A stretch of DNA of 64,000 nucleotides from Anaerolineales bacterium (GCA_015075725.1 JABTTV010000001.1:4207223-4271222), one strand, 5' to 3'; counted from the stretch's first letter, positions 1-8,518 are shown. The notes: generated by a model not told the origin, from the sequence alone. A program made the numbers and translations.

Positions 1-1243
1 CCATGTTGAACATATCCTGCGGGTCTACTTTATGATTGCCGGTATGAAGCACTCCATGTTCCATGCCGTGAATGACGGAACCGGAACCGAGGAAGAGCAG
101 CGCCTTGAAAAATGCGTGAGTCACAAGGTGGAAAGTCGCCGCCACATATGCATGAATGCCGAGCGCGGCGATCATGAAACCAAGCTGTGAGATCGTGGAG
201 TAAGCTAGAACGCGTTTGATATCGTTCTGCGCCACCGCAATTGTTGCGGCGAAGAGCGCTGTGAACGCGCCGATGAAAGCCACGAAGGTCATGGTCTTTT
301 CATCGAGGCTGATGATCGGGAACATGCGGATGACGGCATACACACCGGCGGAGACCATCGTGGCAGCATGGATCATCGCGCTGACAGGGGTGGGACCTTC
401 CATCGCGTCCGGAAGCCAGACATGCAGCGGGAATTGAGCCGATTTACCGATCGTGCCGATGAACAAAAGGAGGCCGATCAAGCCCGCAGCGGAGAGACCC
501 AGGATTCCCGTCGGGACGGAGGCGAGAGCGTGTAAAACTTCCTCGCGGAAAATATCCTTGAAGGAAAGCGATCCGGTCACGCTATAAAGGAAGGCGATTC
601 CCAACAACATGAACACGTCGCCCACGCGGGTGGTCATGAAGGCTTTGATCGCGGCATTGCGCGCGGATTCTTTCCCGTACCAGAAGCCGATCAGCAGGTA
701 CGAGCACAAACCCATGATCTCCCAGCCAACGAACATTGTTAGCACATTGTCGGAAACGACCAGCACATACATACCGAAAGCGAACAACGCAAGAAAAGCA
801 AAGAATCGCGAATACATCGGTTCGACGGACGGAACCGTGTGACCGTGAACCGTCGCGCCATGAGGCGGCAAACCGGCGTGGTCATGGTCGCCTTCGGGCT
901 GACCGAAATTGTGATAGCCCACACTGTAAAGGAAGATCATGAAGATCGTCCATGCGACAAAGAAAAGGGTCGTTGCTGAAAGCGGATCCAACAATACGCC
1001 GATCTTGAGGTAACTGTCACCGGTCGCCAGCCAGTTGACCGACGACTCGAAGGGGTGTTCTGCAAGATGTTCCACTCCCAACGCGCGAGCAAAGACGACC
1101 ATCCCGCCCAGCCAGGAAAGGAAAGCCGCGCCCACCCCCACTGTATGGCTGAGCATCTTGCTCCTGTTCGTAAACAAAACGATCAGGAAGAAGGCAAGCG
1201 CCGGGGGCAATGGAATCAGCCAGATCAATAATTCAGTCGTCAT
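1..1243 (-). CDS. nuoL: NADH-quinone oxidoreductase subunit L, 3' end cut by window
   Basis: Proton-pumping antiporter-like subunit of respiratory complex I in the cytoplasmic membrane. The reverse strand reads from an ATG at 1243 (start MTTELLIWLIPLPPA, preceded by GGAGG at 5 nt spacing) for about 414 residues to the window edge without a stop. Family hallmarks are visible: VGWEIMGLCSYLLIGFW, the MTTRVGDVFMLLG segment, KSAQFPLHVWLPDAMEGPTPVSA with the conserved Lys, and HAATMVSAGVY. A His/Gly/Pro-rich loop lies between two early membrane segments (see findings). It is the last visible gene of a minus-strand nuoA-H-J-K-L run; nuoM and nuoN would be expected beyond base 1. Confidence 0.95.
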   Translation of the reverse strand, partial: MTTELLIWLIPLPPALAFFLIVLFTNRSKMLSHTVGVGAAFLSWLGGMVVFARALGVEHLAEHPFESSVNWLATGDSYLKIGVLLDPLSATTLFFVAWTIFMIFLYSVGYHNFGQPEGDHDHAGLPPHGATVHGHTVPSVEPMYSRFFAFLALFAFGMYVLVVSDNVLTMFVGWEIMGLCSYLLIGFWYGKESARNAAIKAFMTTRVGDVFMLLGIAFLYSVTGSLSFKDIFREEVLHALASVPTGILGLSAAGLIGLLLFIGTIGKSAQFPLHVWLPDAMEGPTPVSAMIHAATMVSAGVYAVIRMFPIISLDEKTMTFVAFIGAFTALFAATIAVAQNDIKRVLAYSTISQLGFMIAALGIHAYVAATFHLVTHAFFKALLFLGSGSVIHGMEHGVLHTGNHKVDPQDMFNM

Positions 1244-1330
1244 TAAGCCTCCAAGAGCAGAGAAAGGTAATTAGAGGTTGGAGGTTTTTTCGGGCTCATC
1301 TCCAATCAGCCAATCTCCAATGTCTACCCT

Positions 1331-1639
1331 CTAGAATTTCAACATATCCACATCGTTCGCAATCACCGTATTGCGGCAGCGGTACATGGAAATAACCAGC
1401 GCAAGGCCGACCGATACTTCGGCGGCGGTGACTGCAAACACGATGATCGAAAAAACCTGACCGGACATCGAAAACACATCGCTGTATCGCCAGAACGATA
1501 CGAGGTTGATGTTGACGGCGTTGAGCATCAATTCCACGCCGAGCAGGATCGCAACCGCGTTCCTCCGCGCCAGCACGCCGAACATGCCAACGCTGAACAA
1601 CGCCGCCGCGAGGATCAAATACCATGAATGAGGGACCAT
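1331..1639 (-). CDS. nuoK: NADH-quinone oxidoreductase subunit K
   Basis: Small membrane subunit of complex I, 102 residues, the usual length. Three hydrophobic helices are visible, with the conserved glutamate in GVELMLNAVN (helix 2) and a second acidic residue in TAAEVSVGLALV (helix 3), both known to matter for proton translocation. A GGAGG motif precedes the ATG. It follows nuoJ by 14 nt and is followed by an 87-nt gap before nuoL that holds partly self-complementary AT-rich sequence. Confidence 0.96.
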   Translation of the reverse strand: MVPHSWYLILAAALFSVGMFGVLARRNAVAILLGVELMLNAVNINLVSFWRYSDVFSMSGQVFSIIVFAVTAAEVSVGLALVISMYRCRNTVIANDVDMLKF

Positions 1640-1653
1640 GATGATTCCGCCTC

Positions 1654-2181
1654 CTATTTATCAGATTTCCCGGCGCGGGGGTTGAACGCGACGTACACCG
1701 CGCCCACCAATGCCGCCAGGAGTAAAACAGACGCAACCTCGAACGGAAGGACGTATGCATTGGGCGAGACCAGCGCTTCGCCCAACAATCCGATCGAATC
1801 GAACCCGGGCGGGAGCTCTGATGCGGTTTTTGTGAAACCGCTCCACTCTCTGAGCATGTAAACCAATCCACCGAATACAAGCAGCGAAACCAGGACGCCT
1901 GCCCACCAGTTCTTATTGATCTGCGGGCCCGCATCGCGCATATCCTTTCGCGTGAGCATCACCGCGAAGATGAATAGGATGGCGATCGCTCCGATGTAGA
2001 TCACCACCTGCACCACAGCGATGAAGTTCGCGTTCAATAGCGCATACACCACCGCAACGCCGAAAAGCGTGGAGACCAGCCAGAGCGCGGCATGGACGAG
2101 GTTGCGTGTCGTCACCACCATCACGGCGGAACCGAGCGTGAAGAGAGCGATAAGGATGAAAATGATCTGTTGTGCCGTCAT
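1654..2181 (-). CDS. nuoJ: NADH-quinone oxidoreductase subunit J
   Basis: Membrane subunit of complex I (ND6 type), 175 residues with five hydrophobic helices. The family motif around YIGAIAILFIFAVMLT is present at about residues 60-77, preceded by ALWLVSTLFGVAVVYALL. It sits between nuoH and nuoK in a minus-strand operon. The gap upstream (2182-2244) contains a perfect 11-bp inverted repeat annotated separately. Confidence 0.96.
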   Translation of the reverse strand: MTAQQIIFILIALFTLGSAVMVVTTRNLVHAALWLVSTLFGVAVVYALLNANFIAVVQVVIYIGAIAILFIFAVMLTRKDMRDAGPQINKNWWAGVLVSLLVFGGLVYMLREWSGFTKTASELPPGFDSIGLLGEALVSPNAYVLPFEVASVLLLAALVGAVYVAFNPRAGKSDK

Positions 2182-2188
2182 AACAACT

Positions 2189-2230
2189 CTCCAATTCTCT
2201 TCTCCTCCAAATTCCGTAAGAGAATTGGAG
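2189..2230 (-). repeat. Intercistronic hairpin between nuoH and nuoJ
   Basis: Perfect 11-bp arms at 2189-2199 (CTCCAATTCTC) and 2220-2230 (GAGAATTGGAG) with a 20-nt loop. No U-tract follows on either strand, so it is more likely an mRNA stability or processing element than a full terminator; this role is inferred. Confidence 0.6.
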
Positions 2231-2244
2231 GATTGGAAAATTTA

Positions 2245-3438
2245 TTAGTGATGCGCCTCCGCGGGTTTCTTCCCCCCCTCGATGCGTTCGCGTTCGGAGC
2301 GGGTGGCGGAGCGCGCGATTTCGATGGCAATCCAGCCTGTTACGATATTGGCGAGGATCATGCCGAGGGTATAGAGCCAGGCCGGGGCGGAGGCGAGAAG
2401 CGCGTTCATCAGAGCCGTCACCAAAAGGAGAGCGAACGCCAAAGGAGTAAGGAATTTCCAATTGAAGGCGAGCATCTGGTCGATGCGGATGCGCATCATG
2501 GTGTATTTGACCCACATGATGACCCAATATCCAAGCATCGCCTTGATGATAAGGATAAGAATGGCTAGGAACGGACTGACCTGTTCCAGACCGAAGAAGC
2601 GATAGCCGCCAAAGAACAGGATCGCCCAGAAACCGCCGAAGGTAAAGGCGTGAAGCAGTTCGCCAGCATAGAACATCCCGAATTTCATGCCTGAATATTC
2701 GATGTTGAAGCCGGAGACCAACTCCGATTCGCCTTCCGCAAGGTCGAAGGGAGCGCGGCCGAGTTCCGCGATGGCGGCGATGAGGAAGATCAAAGCGCCG
2801 AGCGGCGAGATGAGAAAGTACCAGGTGCTCTGCGCTGCGATGATGGCGTTCATGTTCATCGACTCGGCAAAGATGACTGGGATCATCAACACGGTCAGCA
2901 TGGGGATCTCAAAGGAAACCATTACTGCGACCTGACGAAAACCGCCGATCAGCGCGAATTTATTGTTCGATGCCCAGCCCGCCATGATGATGGAAAGCGT
3001 TCCGATGGCTCCGGCAGCGATGAGGAAAAGCGCTCCCACGTTTAGATCCGTGCCGAGCATGACGGGAGCGAGCGGAACCACCGCCCAAAGGATCAGGACC
3101 GACATCATCGAGAGAATCGGCGCAAGGTTGTACACCACTTTGTCGGCGTTGCCTGGAGTCGTATCCTCCTTTATGATGAGTTTGATGATGTCTGCAAAAG
3201 GCTGGATCAAGCCGAATGGACCCACGCGGTTCGGTCCGAGCCGGTCCTGGAAGCGCGCCACCACCTTGCGCTCGACCCAGACGAGGAAAATATCGATCAC
3301 CATCAGGATCGTAATGAGAAGGAATACGCCAAGGAAGGCGACCAGTACATGAGCCGCGTCAGCATTCATGCCCCAGCCGGTGAAAACACCTTCCAACCAG
3401 TCTGCGGCTACTTTCAAGGGGTCATTCCAAAAACTCAT
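2245..3438 (-). CDS. nuoH: NADH-quinone oxidoreductase subunit H
   Basis: Quinone-site membrane subunit of complex I, 397 residues, slightly longer than the usual 320-350. The conserved quinone-chamber loop is visible: ERKVVARFQDRLGPNRVGPF at about residues 76-95, and AELGRAPFDLAEGESELVSG around 226-245, both family signatures. A charged C-terminal tail (RSATRSERERIEGGKK) extends past the last helix. It lies between nuoA and nuoJ; in most bacteria nuoB-G would sit between A and H, and none of these is present here. Confidence 0.97.
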   Translation of the reverse strand: MSFWNDPLKVAADWLEGVFTGWGMNADAAHVLVAFLGVFLLITILMVIDIFLVWVERKVVARFQDRLGPNRVGPFGLIQPFADIIKLIIKEDTTPGNADKVVYNLAPILSMMSVLILWAVVPLAPVMLGTDLNVGALFLIAAGAIGTLSIIMAGWASNNKFALIGGFRQVAVMVSFEIPMLTVLMIPVIFAESMNMNAIIAAQSTWYFLISPLGALIFLIAAIAELGRAPFDLAEGESELVSGFNIEYSGMKFGMFYAGELLHAFTFGGFWAILFFGGYRFFGLEQVSPFLAILILIIKAMLGYWVIMWVKYTMMRIRIDQMLAFNWKFLTPLAFALLLVTALMNALLASAPAWLYTLGMILANIVTGWIAIEIARSATRSERERIEGGKKPAEAHH

Positions 3439-3539
3439 AAATCACTCCGTTTATTTGCGTTGCGGACGTTCTCTTACGTCCTGTCCCATGCGCATTGGTG
3501 TTTGCGCGCGGCGCACACGCATTGACATTACACAAAGAA

Positions 3540-3569
3540 AAGGCTGAAAGGAAATCTCCGATCAGCCTT
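3540..3569 (-). terminator. Attenuator or terminator between nuoA and nuoH
   Basis: Arms AAGGCTGA (3540-3547) and TCAGCCTT (3562-3569) form an 8-bp stem. On the minus strand the stem is followed by TTCTTTGTG, a short U-rich stretch. It sits in the 150-nt gap between nuoA and nuoH and could partly terminate nuoA transcripts. Confidence 0.5.
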
Positions 3570-3588
3570 CTCTCCATTTACCGCACAA

Positions 3589-3942
3589 TTACGCCCATTC
3601 CAACATTCCCTTGCGCCAGGTATAAACCAGACCCACCACCAGGATGGTGACAAAAATGATGCCTTCGATCACGGCGTACAACCCAAGGTGGCCGAGTTTC
3701 ACCGCCCAGGGAAAAAGGAACACCGCTTCCACATCGAAGACGAGGAAAACCAGTGCAAAGATGTAATACTGCGCTTTGAATTGGATCCACGCCGGGCCCA
3801 CAGGTTCGATCCCACACTCGTAGGTTGACTCTTTGACCGGGTTGGGTTTCTTGGGACCGAAAATAAAACCTGCTGCAATCGCGCCAATGGGAATGACCAA
3901 TCCTACAACAATAAACAGGGCGACATATATCCACTCGCTCAT
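3589..3942 (-). CDS. nuoA: NADH-quinone oxidoreductase subunit A
   Basis: Small membrane subunit of complex I, 117 residues, three helices. Signatures seen: YECGIEPVGPA (the conserved Cys-containing loop) and YYIFALVFLVFDVEAVFLFPW (the acidic helix; here cut in two: FALVFLVFDVEAVFLFPW). The start is an ATG at 3942. It is the first gene of the minus-strand nuo run and has its own promoter-like box at 3990-3995. Confidence 0.97.
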   Translation of the reverse strand: MSEWIYVALFIVVGLVIPIGAIAAGFIFGPKKPNPVKESTYECGIEPVGPAWIQFKAQYYIFALVFLVFDVEAVFLFPWAVKLGHLGLYAVIEGIIFVTILVVGLVYTWRKGMLEWA

Positions 3943-3989
3943 TTAGATTTCTCCATTGGGAAATGTTGTATTACAAATTTAACGCGAAC

Positions 3990-4056
3990 ATTGTACCATA
4001 AAGGACAAATCGCCCGCCTATTACCCCTTGTCAATTTTTCAGGTGATATTTGTCAC
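3990..4056 (-). promoter_or_regulatory. Candidate nuoA promoter with CRP/FNR-like palindrome
   Basis: On the minus strand a TACAAT box (3995 to 3990) in the context TATGGTACAAT resembles an extended -10 element, placing a start near 3983. About 66 bp upstream of that lies GTGATATTTGTCAC (4043-4056), i.e. GTGA-N6-TCAC, the core of CRP/FNR-family operators. No good -35 box is visible, consistent with activator dependence. The palindrome overlaps the stop codon of the upstream lipoprotein gene. Binding is inferred only. Confidence 0.45.
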
Positions 4057-4886
4057 GTTTTCTTTTTGGACTTCGCCGCGGGTTTTGAAGGTTTCCGCTT
4101 CGGTTTCAGAAGCTTGCCGTATAGGTATTTGATAATGTCCTTCAAAAACGGGAAGCCTACAATGGATCCCACCACCGAGCCGACCACGCCGGATGTCCGG
4201 ACAAAGTTGGTGGAGAAACCGAAGAAGTCCACCGCCTCGATCTCGACGATTTGAGCGTTTACCGGAATCCGGCTTTTTTCTCCCGTGGAACGGTTCTCGA
4301 AATTCAGGTGCAGCCAGATCGTGCCGCGATACTTGCCTACATTTTGCGTACCGACGCTCCAATAAAAGGTCACAGACTGCCCCTGCTTTAATGGCTGAAA
4401 GGTCGACCCAGTCGGTTTTACCTCCAGACCGACCACCTCGTAATACGCCTCCGCTGTAACGTTATGAGTTGCGTATAAATTCGGTATTTCGATCACTTCG
4501 CCTTCAACGACATTCCCTCCGACCTCGGCAGTCGGCGTGATGTTCCCCAATGTATCCACCTCGAGGGTAAGGCGCACGACGTCGCTTTCCGCTCCCGCCT
4601 TGATGCTCGAAGGATATTCAAGGGTCAGGCGGCGGAATTCAGGCAGGGCGGAAGCCGGTTCGCTTCCAACAGAGGGAGTCGCTACTTGCGAGGACGGCGT
4701 GGAAGTTGGAAATGCAGACTCGAACGTCGCTGTGGCTGGAACTGCCACCTGTTGAGTCAAAGTATCTGGCGGCGCTTCCGTTGCTGGCGCCTCGGTTGCC
4801 GGGGGCGCTCCGCAGGATGCAAACAGGAAGACCGCCGCGGCAGCAACAACGAATAGATAGCGGAAACGAAAATGTATTTTTTTCAC
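4053..4886 (-). CDS. PT-rich lipoprotein of unknown function
   Basis: 277 residues starting at GTG (4886), which shares its G with the TAG stop of the upstream gene, so translation is probably coupled. Signal peptide with lipobox LFASC (Cys at about 25), then a Pro/Thr/Ala-rich linker to about residue 80. The middle part (about 85-205) looks like a beta-sandwich domain with a YWSVGTQNVGKYRGTIWLH stretch reminiscent of extracellular Ig-like or CARDB-like modules. The C-terminus has a Gly/Val/Phe-rich hydrophobic stretch and ends in a Lys/Pro-rich basic tail. Product unknown; export to the membrane surface is well supported. Confidence 0.75.
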   Translation of the reverse strand: MKKIHFRFRYLFVVAAAAVFLFASCGAPPATEAPATEAPPDTLTQQVAVPATATFESAFPTSTPSSQVATPSVGSEPASALPEFRRLTLEYPSSIKAGAESDVVRLTLEVDTLGNITPTAEVGGNVVEGEVIEIPNLYATHNVTAEAYYEVVGLEVKPTGSTFQPLKQGQSVTFYWSVGTQNVGKYRGTIWLHLNFENRSTGEKSRIPVNAQIVEIEAVDFFGFSTNFVRTSGVVGSVVGSIVGFPFLKDIIKYLYGKLLKPKRKPSKPAAKSKKKT

Positions 4887-5056
4887 TAACCAGACGGAGA
4901 ATCAAGATGAAGCGAGGACGGCGTCGGGAGCTGCATTTCAGCGGGAGAGATGGTCTGGATTCGCGTCTCACGCGGGTTGGGCGAAAATCCCCAGATCAAA
5001 AGCGCAATTGAAACGGAGAGGATAATGACAGTTAGGGTGAGCCGCAGAGATTTCAA
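4886..5056 (-). CDS. Small single-pass membrane protein
   Basis: 56 residues if the TTG at 5056 is used; this TTG overlaps the TGA stop of the upstream gene (TTGA), a typical coupled start, and removes a non-hydrophobic extension that would arise from the more upstream ATG at 5086. Residues about 5-23 (LTLTVIILSVSIALLIWGF) form a signal anchor, followed by a short polar tail. No family recognised. It is sandwiched with overlaps on both sides between the nucleotidyltransferase-fold gene and the lipoprotein gene, so the three are probably co-translated. Confidence 0.55.
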   Translation of the reverse strand: MKSLRLTLTVIILSVSIALLIWGFSPNPRETRIQTISPAEMQLPTPSSLHLDSPSG

Positions 5057-5805
5057 CGCTGAACCTCCTCCACTTCGATATACCACTTTACTCGTGTGCC
5101 GACCCGGTCGCGCAATTGCCAGGCGACAGGCTTGGGCATTTCTGTGAATGTGCGGCGGATGTCGTTGATGCGCCCAATGACGAGCGCCTTTTCTTCATTT
5201 GAGAGCGGGATTTCATTCGTGTTCAACATCGCTTCGAGCTTATCGAGGTTGATGGAAGTCGTTTTATACAATCCCCAATCCGCGCTGCATAAGTGAGCCA
5301 ATACGGCAAGGTTGATGGTTTCGTTATCGCCCTCGCCTGTTTCGTTGTTCATCAGGATCGAAGTGAGATCGAACGCGTCCTTGCGGTTAAGTTCGATGAT
5401 CTGGGCTTTGGAAAGAAATAGTTCTGCCAGCGGGATGGTGACCGGGTCTGCAGCAAGGCGGTCTTCGAGCGGAATTTTGTGGCACATTTCGAAATGCCCG
5501 ACGAAAATATCCACCTTCATTTCCGTGGGATCGTGATAGTAGATCTGCCTCTGGTCGCCGTTGAGGATATTGAACTGCTTGTGCGGAGAATAGCCCATCG
5601 CGGGCATGAAGCTCTCGAATTCACGGCGCTGCTTGAGCGGGATGCAAAAATCAAGGTCGGCGAATTCGCGCGTGAAGAGCGGATGGCTGGTTTTGTTGTG
5701 CATTTGCACCGCCAGCCCGCCAATGGCGCGCAAACGGATGTTCTTCTCGTTCGCGGCATCGATGAGGCGGTGCATTTCCTGTACAAGATCGGGGTGCGCT
5801 TCCAT
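5053..5805 (-). CDS. Nucleotidyltransferase-fold protein (AbiEii/MNT-like)
   Basis: 250 residues. The N-terminal part shows a minimal nucleotidyltransferase pattern: IGGLAVQMHN at about 28-37 followed by FADLDFCIP around 48-56 and a later acidic strand MKVDIFVGHFE, matching the GG/GS...DxD...D layout of the superfamily. The C-terminal half is mainly helical. Proteins of this sort are found both in toxin-antitoxin modules and as stand-alone enzymes. Here it follows a choline-kinase-like gene by 37 nt, a context recalling LicA/LicC-type phosphocholine activation, but the fold is not a clear CTP transferase; the substrate is unknown. Confidence 0.6.
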   Translation of the reverse strand: MEAHPDLVQEMHRLIDAANEKNIRLRAIGGLAVQMHNKTSHPLFTREFADLDFCIPLKQRREFESFMPAMGYSPHKQFNILNGDQRQIYYHDPTEMKVDIFVGHFEMCHKIPLEDRLAADPVTIPLAELFLSKAQIIELNRKDAFDLTSILMNNETGEGDNETINLAVLAHLCSADWGLYKTTSINLDKLEAMLNTNEIPLSNEEKALVIGRINDIRRTFTEMPKPVAWQLRDRVGTRVKWYIEVEEVQR

Positions 5806-5842
5806 CAGGTTATTTGCCTGCTTTCATTTTACTCTTTTCCGC

Positions 5843-6742
5843 TCACTGCACAACATCCTTCATCCACATGGGAAATTCGGCGGAATCCATTTTTTCCTCA
5901 GCCCTGCCCCAGCGTTCGAGCGCCCAGCCCCAGAAGTCGAAATCGATGGTCGAGATTCTCGCCTGGATCGCCGCCCACAGCCCCCAGCCCACGTCGGACA
6001 TGATCATGTTGAGCTTCATGCGCGCGACCATCTGTGGTGACGCATCGCCGAAATACGCGGCACAGACTTCCTCGATCTGATCGTCGTTGAACTGCATTTC
6101 CTGGCAGGTATTGCCCAGTTCGAACGTCGGGTCGTTGTTGCCGCTGTATTCATAATCGATCAACCAGAGTTGTTCGCCGTCGTCGATGTAATTTTCAGCA
6201 AGCAGATCATTATTGCACGGGACCGGCGCCAAAGGATTGACAGACATGGCTTTCTCTATCTCGTTCACAACGGGTATCCGCTCGGGGTAACCTTTGGGGA
6301 TCTCGATACTGCGTTCACGGCACAGGTTGAGATAATACTCTGTGAGGCGGAACATGTTGAAGTCCGAATAGAAGCGCGGACCGGCGTGGAGTTTCTTGAT
6401 GGCTTGAGCCATGCGGGAGGGTTGTCCCGGCTGATTCAACGAATCCTTCGACATGGTCTTCCCGTCAAGGAATTCCAACACCATGGCGCTGTGTTCCGGC
6501 AGGTGATGCAAGACTTTTGGCGCGACCCCCGCACTGGCGGCGGCTCTTGTGTTGTGATGTTCGTTATCCCTGTCGATGGCGAGCAGTTCCGTGCTTTCAC
6601 CCGGCACACGAACAAAATAAGGCATGCCATCCACGGTCACTTTGTAATTGGTATTGGTAAGACCGCCCGAAAGCTGTTGAATGGATACATCCCTTCCCTT
6701 CCAATCTTCCACCTGGGCGGCGATCTTTTCGATTACAGACAT
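5843..6742 (-). CDS. Choline/ethanolamine-kinase-like phosphotransferase
   Basis: 299 residues of the protein-kinase-like APH/choline kinase superfamily. Visible: a nucleotide-binding N-lobe beginning QLSGGLTNTNYKVTVDG, the Brenner-type catalytic stretch CNNDLLAENYIDD (about 195-207) and the metal-binding LIDYEYSGNNDP (about 213-224). The ATG at 6742 is chosen because GGAGG lies 5 nt before it; the TTG four codons upstream overlaps that SD. A strong terminator separates it from the permease gene upstream. Phosphorylation of choline, ethanolamine or a sugar-like alcohol is the likely reaction. Confidence 0.8.
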   Translation of the reverse strand: MSVIEKIAAQVEDWKGRDVSIQQLSGGLTNTNYKVTVDGMPYFVRVPGESTELLAIDRDNEHHNTRAAASAGVAPKVLHHLPEHSAMVLEFLDGKTMSKDSLNQPGQPSRMAQAIKKLHAGPRFYSDFNMFRLTEYYLNLCRERSIEIPKGYPERIPVVNEIEKAMSVNPLAPVPCNNDLLAENYIDDGEQLWLIDYEYSGNNDPTFELGNTCQEMQFNDDQIEEVCAAYFGDASPQMVARMKLNMIMSDVGWGLWAAIQARISTIDFDFWGWALERWGRAEEKMDSAEFPMWMKDVVQ

Positions 6743-6751
6743 ACGTGCCTC

Positions 6752-6804
6752 CAAATAAAAAAAGAAGACCTGACAGTCACACCTTCCGCGTGGCTGTCAG
6801 GTCT
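6752..6804 (-). terminator. Intrinsic terminator of the permease gene
   Basis: A 15-bp nearly perfect stem (arms 6766-6780 and 6790-6804, one mismatch) with a 9-nt loop; on the minus strand it is followed by TTCTTTTTTTATTT. It ends the APC permease unit. Confidence 0.9.
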
Positions 6805-6816
6805 CTTGACGTTTCG

Positions 6817-8460
6817 TTACTCGACCGGGATCTCAGCCTGAACCTTGTTCAGGTCGATGCCCTTGCTCATGCGGTAGGATTTGAATCCGAAGTAGATGAT
6901 CGCGGCGAGCAGGTAATTGACGCCCATGAAGATCAGCGATGTGCCGTTCTTGTATCCGGCTTCGTTGATGCTGTAGCCGATACCGTACAAAGCGTTCGGG
7001 TCGAGGATCCATTGATACAACAGGTATACGAGGAAACCGCCGAAGATCAGGCCCGCAACTGTGATCATCGGGATGCCAAAGATGTTGTACTTTGCAATGG
7101 GCGACGCCTTGTAGAGATCGGGTTTGACGTAGGGCAAAAGAATTGCCGAAATCGTCGTGCCGAGGAAGGTCACAGCGATGACCAAGGTGGAGCACAGTGT
7201 CAACGAGGCGAAGTTGGCGATGTTGTAGTTGAAGAGATACGCCACCAGGATCGACGGAACGATCATCAGCAAGAGCGCATTGACCGGCGTCCCGGTGCGC
7301 TCATCGAGTTTTGCAACCGATTCGGGCAGGAGGCGGTCGAAGGCGGCGGCAAAGATCACGCGCGTCGATGAAAGGAATACCGTTGCGCACCAGCCGAACC
7401 ACCACAAGCTCATCAAGGCCACGACCAGGAATTGAACGACTTTATTCGTTGTCAGGAAGGCGGCGAACAGCGCCGGATAGGGCCAGACAGGGAATGCCGG
7501 GGCAACATCGGTGAAACCCCAGGCGTAGTTCCACCAGGCTGCGCCTGATTGGACATAGAACTCCCAGCCGACGCTTTTGCTTATGGCAAAGAGCAGAACG
7601 ATGCCAAGCAGGGTCGTAATGCCGAGCGCCCATCCCATGCCCGCCATGTTTCGTTTGAAATCCGTCGCGCCGCGTACTTCACCGTAGAGGGTCGCTCCCC
7701 AGTTGGGCCACAAATTGAAGAAGACCATGTACGGGATGACGAGGAAGACGACAGCCAGCGAGCCGCCCGCAAACGGAGTCACTGCGCCAGCAGCTGTGCC
7801 GAGTTCGACGGTCGCATCGTACACGCCGCTCACGCCGAACATGGATGAGGCGTTCGCCTCCAGACCGGCTTTGAACGCTTCAGGCGTGCCGCCCAACAAA
7901 AGCGCGATAACGATCAGCAAGCCGAGCATCCCGCCGTAGAAGGAGAACTTCTGGATGCGGGCGTAGGTCTTCATGCCGAGCATGATGAAGACGCTGACGA
8001 TGATGATGGTCAGCATCGAAGCGGTGAACGCCCCGTTTTGGGTTCCCGCAAACCACAGGGCGGTATCCTTCGCGCCGAGCACACCGAGAATCGGAACCAG
8101 AACAATGTGGCGGAACATGTCGCCATACAGCGGCACCCACAACCATAGGATGAACCACCAGCCGGTCACGGCAAGGATGAAGCCGACCGCGCCGCCGAGA
8201 ATGCGGCTCTGCCAGACGTAATCGCCGCCCGAACGGGGCATGACGGCGATCAATGCGGCATAGACCACAACCTCGAAGAAAATGAAGATCGCGCTGACGA
8301 TCAGCGCGTTCACCATCCCGCCCTCGAAGTAATACATCTGGCTGAAGCTGTACAAGCCGAGGGTGATCAGGTTGATGGAAAACAACGCGTAGATGAACGC
8401 GTCGAGGACCGACCAGGAACGCACCATGCCGGTCGCTTTACGGACAAACAAGTCGCTCAT
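6817..8460 (-). CDS. APC-family amino acid/polyamine permease
   Basis: 547 residues with about twelve to fourteen hydrophobic helices. The N-terminal FIYALFSINLITLGLYSF and the PRSGGDYVWQSRILG segment (about 75-89) match the consensus of the APC superfamily, where the Gly-rich break in helix 1-2 contacts the substrate. A later region VFLSSTRVIFAAAFDRLLP is also typical. GAGGAG lies 6 nt before the ATG. A terminator follows directly, so it is transcribed alone or as the end of a unit with the phosphoesterase gene upstream. Substrate not predictable. Confidence 0.88.
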   Translation of the reverse strand: MSDLFVRKATGMVRSWSVLDAFIYALFSINLITLGLYSFSQMYYFEGGMVNALIVSAIFIFFEVVVYAALIAVMPRSGGDYVWQSRILGGAVGFILAVTGWWFILWLWVPLYGDMFRHIVLVPILGVLGAKDTALWFAGTQNGAFTASMLTIIIVSVFIMLGMKTYARIQKFSFYGGMLGLLIVIALLLGGTPEAFKAGLEANASSMFGVSGVYDATVELGTAAGAVTPFAGGSLAVVFLVIPYMVFFNLWPNWGATLYGEVRGATDFKRNMAGMGWALGITTLLGIVLLFAISKSVGWEFYVQSGAAWWNYAWGFTDVAPAFPVWPYPALFAAFLTTNKVVQFLVVALMSLWWFGWCATVFLSSTRVIFAAAFDRLLPESVAKLDERTGTPVNALLLMIVPSILVAYLFNYNIANFASLTLCSTLVIAVTFLGTTISAILLPYVKPDLYKASPIAKYNIFGIPMITVAGLIFGGFLVYLLYQWILDPNALYGIGYSINEAGYKNGTSLIFMGVNYLLAAIIYFGFKSYRMSKGIDLNKVQAEIPVE

Positions 8461-8491
8461 AACACTCTCCTCTTATGAATTTTTTTTATCG

Positions 8492-8518
8492 GTAGCGGCG
8501 CGTTTATCGCGCCCCTAC
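8492..8518. repeat. GC-rich intergenic hairpin
   Basis: GTAGcGGCGCG (8492-8502) pairs with CGCGCCcCTAC (8508-8518) around a 5-nt loop. It lies between the phosphoesterase and permease genes; no U-tract follows on the transcribed strand, so it looks more like a dispersed REP-type palindrome than a terminator. Confidence 0.5.
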
